Shown: one piece after another, positions 43,799-52,496 of the stretch
Layout of the letters: each line of letters opens with the position of its first letter
Numbering within the stretch: the first letter of the stretch is position 1
Source: Acidobacteriota bacterium
GTDB lineage: Bacteria; Acidobacteriota; Terriglobia; Acidiferrales; UBA7541
Length of the DNA stretch: 64,000 nt
Assembly: GCA_003223245.1 (NCBI GenBank)
Contig: QHYI01000129.1
Location: 1 to 64,000, forward strand
Direction of reading: 5' to 3'
Program-made: the position numbers and the translations under genes
The notes under the pieces: model-generated
The model's database searches: none
What the model was told of the DNA's origin: nothing
What the model saw: the letters and a program-made list of their open reading frames with translations, nothing else

Positions 43799-44654
43799 GT
43801 AGATGTGACCGGGGCTTACGTCTTTCTTGAGCCTCACGCGCATCCGGGGGTTCATTGGGGACCGCCCGGCAGGTTCGTATCGTATCTTCCAGGCTTGCCA
43901 GGAAAGCTTTGCAGGGCCCGCAGCCCTCCATGTGTTTCTCCATCTCGAAGCAGAGAGAGTCGTCCAACTCTTCGTCGAGGTAATTGGAAAGTTCCGCGAA
44001 CATTTGCTTGCAGCTTCGTTCGCGCGGGTGAACCGGGGAATCGGCGGTAGTTTTCGCAGCTCTCCGAGCACTGCGCTGATTTTGTCGCTTGGCCAGTTCC
44101 TTTCGAACGAAGAGCCGCGCCCGATGCAGGCGCACCCGGATCGTGCCTGGCCGCAGGCCCGTGATTTCGGCGATGTCCTCGTCGGAAAGTTCTTCCATAT
44201 CGTGTAGCACAAGAATGAGGCGATATTCGGGCGGCAGCTGTTGCACAGCGTCACGCAAACGCTTGGCGTTCTCGCGACGCATCAACGCTGCTTCCGGTGT
44301 GGGCGGTTCTCCATTGCCCGACAGGCTTGCGAGTTCCCGGCTGTCGGGCATCAGTTCTTCGAGGGAGAGCGCCTCTTTAGGAGCAAATTTGCTTTTCCGG
44401 CGGCTCATCAGGCAGCGCGTTTTGGCTACTTTGTACAGCCAAACCATCAAAGCTCTCGGGCTGTCGAATTTTGGCAAGTTCGGGACCGAGCGCAACAACA
44501 CTTCCTGCATGGTGTCTTCGGCGTCTTCCCGCTGGCCGCACACTTTCATGCTGAACGAGAAGACGGTGTTTTGCAGTAACGCGAGGGCCTCTTCCAAGGA
44601 TTTGGGGTCCCCTTGTTGGACGAGTTGCACGACTTGTTCAATTTCCGGGCGCAC
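43799..44654 (-). CDS. ECF-like sigma factor with C-terminal anti-sigma zinc (ZAS) domain, probable frameshift at 3' end
   Basis: Region 2: SFSMKVCGQREDAEDTMQEV with the -10-binding helix FDSPRALMVWLYKVAKTRCL. Region 4: LPPEYRLILVLHDMEELSDE then DIAEITGLRPGTIRVRLHRA, the -35-binding helix-turn-helix. A C-terminal zinc-type domain follows: CKQMFAELSNYLDEELDDSL and MEKHMEGCGPCKAFLASLED, that is the zf-HC2/ZAS H-x3-C-x2-C pattern. After AVPNEPPDAR (about 43840) the frame would run through the OsmC gene with non-protein-like sequence, whereas a one-base shift gives a short natural end (LKKDVSPGHIY). Start at 44654 is GTG. Confidence 0.8.
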
Positions 44655-44819
44655 GCTTGCACTTTAGCATGTAAGGCTCGGCATCCTAAACCTCCAGCTG
44701 TCGCTGGCTGGCCACGACGGAGCGAAACCGCAACGCCCCCTCAAAAATGCGTGAACGAAACGCCAAGCGGCGCGGTTGTGAGGGGAAAAAGCTTGAAAAC
44801 CTGAATTACATTGAGGAAT

Positions 44820-45149
44820 TCAACTGGCGTGGTGACTGCTCTTCAAATCTTTGTTGAAACCGCCCGAACCGCCGCGATTGTGAATACCGGGTTGCGCTCG
44901 ATGGATGGGGCTCTCGCCTTCTTTCCAGGAGGCATTTGCGGAATTCGAGGCGCCGCCTCCGGTGGTTGGCGCTTCCGCAACAACGAACACGCCAAGAACG
45001 AGAAAAAGAAGGAGTGCGATAAGTACGAGATTCCACCGCCGGAATCTCTTAATGGTGCTCGGCGGCGGGGCAGCTAAACTCCATTCCAAGGGGCCGTAAT
45101 GACTTCTGCGTATTCTGAGCTCCGCTTTGTCGGGCCCGGTCTTCAACAA
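44820..45149 (-). CDS. Small single-TM membrane protein, TTG start
   Basis: About 109 residues. A short basic N-terminal segment, then TM helix WNLVLIALLLFLVLGVFVVA (~38-58) and a Gly/Ser-rich extracytoplasmic tail (APTTGGGASNSANAS). Start is one of two consecutive TTG codons at 45149 with AAGGAGG just upstream. Function unknown. A palindrome at 45206-45220 lies in its promoter region. The stretch 44655-44819 holds nothing recognised. Confidence 0.45.
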   Translation of the reverse strand: MLKTGPDKAELRIRRSHYGPLEWSLAAPPPSTIKRFRRWNLVLIALLLFLVLGVFVVAEAPTTGGGASNSANASWKEGESPIHRAQPGIHNRGGSGGFNKDLKSSHHAS

Positions 45150-45205
45150 ACCTCCTTGCTCGCAAATAGCTGCACGCTTGCTCCAACTCCCTATCTAATA
45201 AGATG

Positions 45206-45220
45206 TATCGTATTACGATA
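45206..45220. promoter_or_regulatory. Perfect palindrome, candidate operator
   Basis: TATCGT-ATT-ACGATA, a 6-bp perfect inverted repeat, lies 57 bp upstream of the small TM gene and downstream of the secreted hydrolase. AT-rich dyads of this kind are common targets of small winged-helix repressors; no regulator gene is adjacent. Confidence 0.4.
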
Positions 45221-45285
45221 TGGTTGTAAACGCGAGAATAGACGAAGCAATTGTGCTACAGCATTTTGCCCCTCTTTTGCGCTTG

Positions 45286-46314
45286 CTAGCGCACGTGCTT
45301 GAGGCGCTTGTCAAAGTAGTCCATGAAAATTTCGAACGTCTTTTGCTGAATCTCGTCGGGTTTATACGTCCCATCCGGCTGGTTCATGATGAACACGTAG
45401 CCGTGCGTAGGGTGGTCGAAGCTGGCCCATTGCGCGTCTTTGCCTGCTTCTTTCATCCATTCGTAAGTGAGCTTAAAGATGCCCTGAAGATGATCCTTAT
45501 CGCGTCCGAAAATCAGAATCGGCGTATTGATGCGCCGGATACGCTCCATTCCCTCCGCTTTGTTGGCGTTTTTCCGCACCACTTCAATATCGTCGTACTG
45601 AATCTCCGTGCCTTTGCGCGGCGCGTTCGGTCCGGTGTCTACCGTCAGGAATTCGTGATTGGCGGGCTCGATGCACACGCCCGCCCCGAAGGTGTACTCA
45701 CTGGATGCCTTCATGATCATCTCGCCGCTGTGGCTCACGCCGATGGCTCCGACGCCATTCTTATCCACGTACGGCAACGATTGCAGATAGCGAATGATTG
45801 CGATCAAATCCTCATGATCCAGCGTCGGCCCGGATTTCAACATGCGTCTTTCCCCGCTAATGCTGTCCGGAAGATTCTGGGGAGGTTTCGACTGCTCGTA
45901 AGCGTAGGGAATTTCGTTGCGGTAATTCACCGTGGCAACAACATAACCGCGCGCGATCATGCGGTCCTGCATCTGCGAAAGGCTTTCCGCCAGGCGCTCT
46001 ACTTTTTTCATTCCTTCGCGGCCTTCGCCCCAGCCCATGGTGATAGCGGGGAAGGGGCCGTCGCCTTTGGGCTTTCGGACAATGATGGGCACATAAATTT
46101 CGTCGCGCGTCAAAACGAAAGTGTAATCGGCGGGAGTATCCGTGCCTTTGAGGGGTTTGCTCGCGATCACATAGCCGTGAGGAGGAATGGATTCCGCGGG
46201 AGGCTTCCCGGTGCTAAGCTGCGCACGGACCGTCTTCACAACTCCAGGTATCGCCAATATCGCCGCAACGGAAGCGCTTGTGATCAACGGGACAGACATG
46301 CGATGGCGTTTCAT
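45286..46314 (-). CDS. Secreted alpha/beta hydrolase (dienelactone hydrolase / prolyl oligopeptidase-like)
   Basis: 342 residues. Signal peptide ([21 protein letters not shown]). The hydrolase core has FPAITMGWGEGREGM (oxyanion), IARGYVVATVNYRNE, nucleophile elbow GAIGVSHSGEMIM (Ser in GxSxxG), Asp region ILIFGRDKDHLQG and His FDHPTHGYVF. The cap and GPTLDHEDLIAIIRYLQSLP region resemble the S9/DLH families. Extracytoplasmic esterase or peptidase role inferred. ATG at 46314 with GGAGG before it. Confidence 0.85.
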   Translation of the reverse strand: MKRHRMSVPLITSASVAAILAIPGVVKTVRAQLSTGKPPAESIPPHGYVIASKPLKGTDTPADYTFVLTRDEIYVPIIVRKPKGDGPFPAITMGWGEGREGMKKVERLAESLSQMQDRMIARGYVVATVNYRNEIPYAYEQSKPPQNLPDSISGERRMLKSGPTLDHEDLIAIIRYLQSLPYVDKNGVGAIGVSHSGEMIMKASSEYTFGAGVCIEPANHEFLTVDTGPNAPRKGTEIQYDDIEVVRKNANKAEGMERIRRINTPILIFGRDKDHLQGIFKLTYEWMKEAGKDAQWASFDHPTHGYVFIMNQPDGTYKPDEIQQKTFEIFMDYFDKRLKHVR

Positions 46315-46441
46315 GGCAACCTCCGTGCCGCATAAAAAATGAGAACAAGCCGTGTGCGACCGAAGCCCGCAGGCATGGCGCTTCTATCATCGCGCCTTGG
46401 AGCCGTCAAGCAGATTGCTGTATAGTGGCCGCGCTACGACC

Positions 46442-47524
46442 ATGATTTTTAGTTTGCCGCCGGTAACTGTACCGTTTTCTCGCGGGAGGAGAGTCCTGAA
46501 ACGCGGATTTCAAGTCTGTCTCGGTTGGACGCTCTTTGCCTTAGTTGGGCTTGGATCGTACGCGCAAGAACCCTCTGCTCCTGAACCTCCCCGCCCTTTG
46601 GTCTTGACCGAGGCGATTCCTATGCCGGGTATTCAGGGTCGCTTCGACCATTTCGGCTTCGACGGGAAAAATCAATTAACCGTCGCGGCATTGGGGAATA
46701 ACAGCGTAGAGATTATCGACATCAGCGCCCGCGTGCGCAGCCATAGCATCACCGGAATCCCGAATCCTCAGGGAGTGGTCTATGCGCCGGAACCTAAGAA
46801 GCTCCTTGCTGCAAGCAGCAAAGGCAAACTTTACATCTACGACGGCACAACGTTTGCTCTCATCAAAAGCATAGATTTTCACGGCGACGTCGATAACCTG
46901 CGCTACGACGCAGCAAATCACCGCGTGTATGTCGGTTACGGCGAAGATGAAACGGGCGCCATTGGAGCCGTGGACGCCATAACGAACCAGAGGCTCGCCG
47001 AGGAATACAAACTGGGCGCGCATCCGGAATCTTTCCAATTGGAAACTTCTGGCCCCAACATTTATGTGAATCTCCCGGACCTGAAACAGATTGCCGTGAT
47101 CAACCGCAAGACGCGAGCGATCACGCGCTGGCCTATGACCCTAGAGCACAATTTTCCGATGGCGTTGGACGAAGCGGACCACCGGCTCTTTGTCGTGACG
47201 CACGAACCGCCGCGCCTGGCAGTGTTCGATACCAACACCGGGCAAACAATCGCGGCGCTTCCTTGCGTGCAAGACGCTGACGATGCGTATTACGACGCGA
47301 GTCGCAAGCGTATCTATGTTCCAGGAGGAGAAGGGTACATCAGCGTCTTTGAACAGACAGATGCAGATCATTACCGGTTGCTGGCCAAAGTACCCTCGAC
47401 GCTCGGCGCGCGCACGGCCGGCTATTTCGGGAAGGGCCGGAAGGGCTTCGAGCGATTTTTTTTGGCGATTCCAGCGCGGGCCGATCACGGCGCGGAAATT
47501 TGGATTTACACGGTGCAGGATTAG
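46442..47524 (+). CDS. Secreted YncE-like beta-propeller protein
   Basis: 360 residues from ATG 46442. N-terminal export segment (FQVCLGWTLFALVGLGSYAQ). The remainder is a seven-bladed propeller with repeating blades such as NSVEIIDISARVRSHSITGI, KGKLYIYDGTTFALIKSIDF and RLAVFDTNTGQTIAALPCVQ, and YPDD-like acidic turns. Propellers of this YncE type bind ligands or nucleic acids; the role is unknown. No strong ribosome site. It lies divergent from the secreted hydrolase with 127 bp between them. Confidence 0.8.
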   Translation: MIFSLPPVTVPFSRGRRVLKRGFQVCLGWTLFALVGLGSYAQEPSAPEPPRPLVLTEAIPMPGIQGRFDHFGFDGKNQLTVAALGNNSVEIIDISARVRSHSITGIPNPQGVVYAPEPKKLLAASSKGKLYIYDGTTFALIKSIDFHGDVDNLRYDAANHRVYVGYGEDETGAIGAVDAITNQRLAEEYKLGAHPESFQLETSGPNIYVNLPDLKQIAVINRKTRAITRWPMTLEHNFPMALDEADHRLFVVTHEPPRLAVFDTNTGQTIAALPCVQDADDAYYDASRKRIYVPGGEGYISVFEQTDADHYRLLAKVPSTLGARTAGYFGKGRKGFERFFLAIPARADHGAEIWIYTVQD

Positions 47525-47832
47525 GCTTAACCCTTGGAATGCGAACGCGCAGCGGCCGCCTGGCGCGTGGTCTTGTTTTGACGCATACGCGCCGCGTGGG
47601 AGGTGCCCCGCTTTGCAGCACAAAGCGGTTTGCTTGGTTGATTCGCGTGGGGCGCAAGCTAGCTTGCTGGACTGAGTGGGGTGAAGAGGTATGGTCATAC
47701 CAATAGACCAATTTTTCGTAGACAGACCCCCGATTCTACTTTTTTCTGCAGAAATTCAATGATTCACTTGACAAGCTTTCTCGTATGGTGGTACAGCGTC
47801 TATACCTATTTTGCTTCGTGGGGGAGGTCCTC
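47525..47832 (+). promoter_or_regulatory. Leader region of the TonB receptor gene with possible promoter
   Basis: 308-bp region without a gene. TTGACA at 47768-47773 is a perfect sigma-70-type -35 element; the best -10 (TACAGC, 18-bp spacing) is poor, so the assignment is weak. GGGGGAGG lies just before the receptor's ATG at 47833. No operator or riboswitch is recognised. Confidence 0.35.
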
Positions 47833-50800
47833 ATGCTGTCCAAGAGTCTCGGGAACACTATGCCTACCTCCACGCGCCTTTCCCGGCTTGCAATGGTCGC
47901 AACCATGTTGTTTGTTCTTGCCTTCGTCGGCGCCCCTCTGTATCCGCAGGGCAGCACCGGCCGCATCTTAGGAGTGGTCACGGACCAATCCGGCGGATTC
48001 GTGGCCAACGCCAAGATGACCATTACCGACGTGGCTCGGGGTGTTTCACAGACGCTAACGACCGATTCCGACGGCGCTTATGTGGCCATTGACCTTCTCC
48101 CGGGAACTTACACGGTGCGCGCCGAGTACAAAGGATTTAAGACCTTTGAGCGCAGGAATGTTCTGCTGGAGGTTGGCAAAGACGTCCGCGTGGACGCTGT
48201 GCTTCAGCCCGGTTCGACAACGGAGACGATTACCATCACCGAGGAAGTTCCCATGGTGGACACAACCTCCACAACCCTTGGCGGCACGATCAGCAACGAA
48301 ATCATCAACGACCTCCCGCTGAATGGCCGCAACTACCAGAACCTGATCTCTTTGCGCCCCGGAACTTCCATTTATCCTGGCGGCGGTCCTTGGACGCAGA
48401 CCACGAATGGCATTCGTCCGGAAGATACGAGCTACATCGTTGATGGCGTCACCAACGACGAATCCTTCATGGGGCTCAGCGTCACGAATGCTGCGGCGGT
48501 CCTTGGAGATGCAGCGACTCTCATTCCCATCGACGCGATTCAGGAATTCAATACTCAAGTCAATCCTAAAGCGGAATTCGGCTGGAAACCGGGCGCCATC
48601 ACGAGCGTTGGGCTTAAATCGGGCACAAACCAGCTTCACGGTACCGCCTACGGATTCGGTCGCGGGGATTCGTTCGACGCCCGCAACTACTTTGATCCAG
48701 TTGGCACACCAAAGACTCCCGTAGAACTGGAGCAGTACGGGGGAAGCCTGGGTGGGCGGATCATTCCTGACAGGCTGTTTTATTTCGGTTCCTTTGAAGG
48801 CCAAATGTATACCGTCGGCAATGCGCTTCCGGGACATGTCCCGACAACCGCATCGATTGCTGGCGGCGGAGGCAATGGATGCGTCGTGTTGACTACCGGA
48901 GACTGTACCATGAGCATTGCGGATGCCACCGCTGACCTGCAAGCGAAGAATCCAGGCTTCGTTGTAAACTCACTCTCCAACTATTTGTTGGGTTTCTATA
49001 CTCCGAACGCCTCGCAGGGGTCGTTTGTCTCGCTGAACTATCCCAATGTGAACAGCTCAAAAAACGCCCTTGGTAAAGTGGATTATCACGTCAGCGATCA
49101 CAATGCTCTGAGCGGCTCGTATTTCTTCGGCAACGACACCATCATTGGTATGGACTTCAATGAGCTTCTTCCGCAGTTCCGGACAAGAGTCCACTCCCGC
49201 GCGCAGGCGCTAGCCGCACACTGGGCCTGGACACCGAGCTCCACTTGGGCCAATGAGCTGCGCGGCGGCTTCACCCATTACACTTTGCAGATTTTGCCCA
49301 ATGACATCTCTACGAAGTACACGATCAACACCGGGATTACCAATCCTTTGCTCAACGGCATTCCGAATATTCGAATCCCCGGCTTTACGGAACTGGGAGC
49401 CTTTCACAACTTTCCGAAAATTGTGGGTCCAGATAAGGTCTATGACTTTATCGATCAAGTTTCCAATCTGCACGGCACTCATGCCTTCAAATTCGGAGGA
49501 GAGCTGCGGCGAGACCTGGTTCATCAGGCGACCTTCCGCGCGGGGAGGGGAAGAGTCCGATTCAATTCTCTGGAGGATTTTCTCAGCGGGAGCGTACACA
49601 ATGTCAATTTTCTGGCCGGTGATCCTACCCGCAACATGTCACAGTGGCTCTACGCTGGTTACGCACAGGACGACTGGCGCATTACGAAAAAAATTACGCT
49701 AAACCTAGGATTGCGCTATGAGTTCCAGGGCGTTCCCACGGATTCCAGGAATCTTCTTGGCAATCTTGACCTAGCAACGGGAGGATTCGAACAAGTGAGC
49801 AAGAACATTAGTTCGATTTACAACCCCGATCATAAGAACTTTTCTCCCCGAGTTGGTATCGCGTGGGACGTCACAGGCAAGGGAACGACTGTCGTTCGCG
49901 CGGGTGGTAGCGTCGTTTACAGCCTGCTTACCTTGAGTACCTTCATGTCCCAGCAGAACACCCAGAACACCGTAACCCTTGGTGTGGGAACTGTCCCGAC
50001 AGGTGCCACGATTGTCTTGAATGGTGTTGCAACGCCGGGGATTGGAAACATTTTTGCGACCGGCGTCACGCTCCCAGGCTCGAACCTTGCCTGGAAGGAT
50101 CAGTCAACTGCCATCTACCCCTCGAGCGTTACTGGTGCAGTGCAATGCGGAGATGGCGCGGGAAACGACCCAGGGCCGTGCGACACTTTTGCCCTGGAGC
50201 GGAATTTCCGCACTCCTTACGTCGAAAATTGGACCCTGGGTATCCAGCATGCTTTTTCGGGCAAGCTCTCTCTGGATGCCACATACGTTGGTAATCATGC
50301 AGTGAAATTGCCGGGCGTTGTCGATCTCAATCAGCCCCCCGTGGGTTCGGGTTGGAGTCCCGCGGAGATTACCGCTTGCTTTAATTCGGGTTTTGACCCG
50401 AGTAATCCTAACTGCGCTCCCGATGGCGGGGCAGAGGGGGCAGCTCTCCCTTATACCGTTAGCGGTAAGGCAACCTACCTCGGATTCGTCAATTATTTGT
50501 CAAATCTGTATGGTTCTACCTACCATGGCCTGCAAACCACTCTGACTGCCCGCAACTATCATGGCCTCGATTTCGTGACGGGCTATACTTACTCCCATGC
50601 CCTGGATGATTTGTCCTCCAACTGGGTCGCTTTCCTTCCCATGGACAGCACGCATCCTTTGTTGGACCATGGCAGCAGCGACGAAGATATTCGTCACCGC
50701 TTCACCTTTTCTATTACGTACACTCTTCCCGAGATGAAGACGAAGAGCCAGCTTTTGGAAGGCTGGCAGGTCAATACCATCATCTCGATGCAAAGCGGCC

Positions 50801-51399
50801 AGCCGTGGAATATCAATGACCAGTCTTTTGATTTCAGCGGAACCGGCGACCTTGCCGACCGCTGGAATTTTTACGGAATGAACGGAGGAAATGGGAATCC
50901 TCCTGACTTCAAGTCGCAGGGTCCTAATGGGCTTCCCTATTTTCCAGGCACCAGCAATTCAGCCTGCGCTGCGAAGGCTGCGGCTCTCGATGGAAGCGGA
51001 GTTCCACGGTTCACGACAGCCCTCGGACTCGCGGGTTGCTACGCGAACGGCAATTCCATCCTGATTCCGAACGGGTTGGGCACGTTTGGCACCTTGGGTA
51101 GAAATGTGTTCCGTGACACGGGTTTCCACAACGTCGACCTTTCCGTCAGCAAGAATTTCAAATTCGGCGAACGCCTCCGAGCACAATTCCGCATCGAGAC
51201 CTTCAATATTTTTAATCACCCGAACTACGCTAACCCCAATGGCGCCACCAGCGGCTATGGTCAAGGCGCAAATGCCGATCCGTCTCAGCCCGGTGCCTTC
51301 GGCTGCGGCTGCTCCACTCCGGACAACGCTGCCTTCAACCCCGTGTTGGGCTCCGGCAGTAACCGGGCCATCCAGTTGGGCTTGAAATTTATCTTTTAG
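47833..51399 (+). CDS. TonB-dependent receptor, Oar-like with carboxypeptidase-regulatory domain
   Basis: 1188 residues. Signal peptide (~15-38, MVATMLFVLAFVGAPLYPQG). A CarboxypepD_reg-like domain follows (~40-120: GRILGVVTDQSGGFVANAKM, PGTYTVRAEYKGFKTFERRN), then the plug domain (IINDLPLNGRNYQNLISLRP; SYIVDGVTNDESFMG) and a large 22-strand barrel (~250-1188), including RIETFNIFNHPNYANPNGAT and a C-terminus LGLKFIF with final Phe. This acidobacterial Oar-like family imports glycans, peptides or chelates across the outer membrane with TonB. ATG at 47833 is preceded by GGGGGAGG; an upstream in-frame start at 47785 is unlikely. The DUF4440 gene follows on the same strand. Confidence 0.93.
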   Translation: MLSKSLGNTMPTSTRLSRLAMVATMLFVLAFVGAPLYPQGSTGRILGVVTDQSGGFVANAKMTITDVARGVSQTLTTDSDGAYVAIDLLPGTYTVRAEYKGFKTFERRNVLLEVGKDVRVDAVLQPGSTTETITITEEVPMVDTTSTTLGGTISNEIINDLPLNGRNYQNLISLRPGTSIYPGGGPWTQTTNGIRPEDTSYIVDGVTNDESFMGLSVTNAAAVLGDAATLIPIDAIQEFNTQVNPKAEFGWKPGAITSVGLKSGTNQLHGTAYGFGRGDSFDARNYFDPVGTPKTPVELEQYGGSLGGRIIPDRLFYFGSFEGQMYTVGNALPGHVPTTASIAGGGGNGCVVLTTGDCTMSIADATADLQAKNPGFVVNSLSNYLLGFYTPNASQGSFVSLNYPNVNSSKNALGKVDYHVSDHNALSGSYFFGNDTIIGMDFNELLPQFRTRVHSRAQALAAHWAWTPSSTWANELRGGFTHYTLQILPNDISTKYTINTGITNPLLNGIPNIRIPGFTELGAFHNFPKIVGPDKVYDFIDQVSNLHGTHAFKFGGELRRDLVHQATFRAGRGRVRFNSLEDFLSGSVHNVNFLAGDPTRNMSQWLYAGYAQDDWRITKKITLNLGLRYEFQGVPTDSRNLLGNLDLATGGFEQVSKNISSIYNPDHKNFSPRVGIAWDVTGKGTTVVRAGGSVVYSLLTLSTFMSQQNTQNTVTLGVGTVPTGATIVLNGVATPGIGNIFATGVTLPGSNLAWKDQSTAIYPSSVTGAVQCGDGAGNDPGPCDTFALERNFRTPYVENWTLGIQHAFSGKLSLDATYVGNHAVKLPGVVDLNQPPVGSGWSPAEITACFNSGFDPSNPNCAPDGGAEGAALPYTVSGKATYLGFVNYLSNLYGSTYHGLQTTLTARNYHGLDFVTGYTYSHALDDLSSNWVAFLPMDSTHPLLDHGSSDEDIRHRFTFSITYTLPEMKTKSQLLEGWQVNTIISMQSGQPWNINDQSFDFSGTGDLADRWNFYGMNGGNGNPPDFKSQGPNGLPYFPGTSNSACAAKAAALDGSGVPRFTTALGLAGCYANGNSILIPNGLGTFGTLGRNVFRDTGFHNVDLSVSKNFKFGERLRAQFRIETFNIFNHPNYANPNGATSGYGQGANADPSQPGAFGCGCSTPDNAAFNPVLGSGSNRAIQLGLKFIF

Positions 51400-51513
51400 G
51401 CTTATACTGCCGGCTGAGAGGCAAGACAATAAGCAAAGCGATGGAAGGGCCGACCTCCTCGGGCCCTCTCGCGTAAGGAAATGAGAGAGACAGTCCAGGG
51501 AGGGCCGCAAATC

Positions 51514-52395
51514 ATGAGACGTTCCGGTACGAGGAGTGTGCTCACCATACAAGCCATAGGCATCCTGTGCGTCGGTTTGCTACTTACCACGCTCAGCAAG
51601 CCGGGAGCTGCCTTGGCCGACGAACCTTCGGTTTTGCAGGATGACCGCGAATTCGTCCAAGCTGCCGCCAAAGGCAACACCGCTGCCGTTGCCAAGCTGC
51701 TGGACACCGGTTTTACCTGGACCGACGCCGAAGGCAAGACATTTTCTCGCGGCGACGTTCTTAGCTCCCTTCCTAAGCCTGCCCTCGGTGATGAAACGGG
51801 CGCGCATCAGGTTCGCCAAACGCGCAGCCAAGTGGAAGCCATCATGGCCGAGCGTGGCAACGTGCATGTACTTCGTCTTTGGGTGAAGCGCGGCTCTGCT
51901 TGGCGTTTGCTTGTCTATCAAGAAGTGGCTCTCGGCCGTCAGGAAGCAAGCGCGCACGCCTCCGGTGTGACCGACTGCGAGAATCCCTGCAAAACGATTC
52001 CTTACAAGCCCGAGAACGAATCGGAGCAAGCCATCATCGCTTCCTGGCAGGCGCTGGAGACCGCTGTCACAAACCATGACGCTGCCGCCTGGGCGCCGCA
52101 CATTGCTGACGAGTTTGCCATGCTCAGCTCCGCGAACGATCATCCGCTCACCAAAGCGGACCGCATCGCCACGCTGAATCTGCAGAAGCAAACCGGACGC
52201 GGGACTGCTCCCGCGCCACTCGTTTCCGCACAAATGTTTGATTTTGGCGACTCGGTGATCATGACCTGCCTACACCAGCCATATACCGGGAAGCCGGTTC
52301 ATGTCACTCGACTGTGGATCAAGCGCGACGGCAAATGGATTATGTCTATCAGCTTCCAGACGACCATCCAGGCCGCGCCAGCGAAGACCTCCTAG
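51514..52395 (+). CDS. Secreted protein with two DUF4440/SnoaL-like domains
   Basis: 293 residues from ATG 51514 (GGGAGGG upstream). Signal peptide (SVLTIQAIGILCVGLLLTTL...ALA). Two NTF2-like domains: the first from DDREFVQAAAKGNTAAVAKL with TDAEGKTFSRGDVLSSL; the second from SEQAIIASWQALETAVTNHD with ADEFAMLSSANDHPLTKADR and HVTRLWIKRDGKWIMSISFQ. Both keep the paired aromatic end strand (RLWVKRGSAWRL; RLWIKRDGKWIM). A ligand-binding or protective periplasmic role is inferred. It follows the TonB receptor by 114 bp and may be co-transcribed. Confidence 0.82.
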   Translation: MRRSGTRSVLTIQAIGILCVGLLLTTLSKPGAALADEPSVLQDDREFVQAAAKGNTAAVAKLLDTGFTWTDAEGKTFSRGDVLSSLPKPALGDETGAHQVRQTRSQVEAIMAERGNVHVLRLWVKRGSAWRLLVYQEVALGRQEASAHASGVTDCENPCKTIPYKPENESEQAIIASWQALETAVTNHDAAAWAPHIADEFAMLSSANDHPLTKADRIATLNLQKQTGRGTAPAPLVSAQMFDFGDSVIMTCLHQPYTGKPVHVTRLWIKRDGKWIMSISFQTTIQAAPAKTS

Positions 52396-52496
52396 GAATC
52401 TTTTTTTGCCGAATGTGCGAACTCATCAGAACCCAAACACGAAGGAATCCCTTCCCCTGCGCGGATTGAGTAGAATGGACCGTGTTGGACCTTAAG

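Noticed and set aside
44780-44800. Shared AAAACCTGAATT near 41575 and 44790 as a repeat or att site
   Set aside because: Only 12 bp and without symmetry or context; likely chance.
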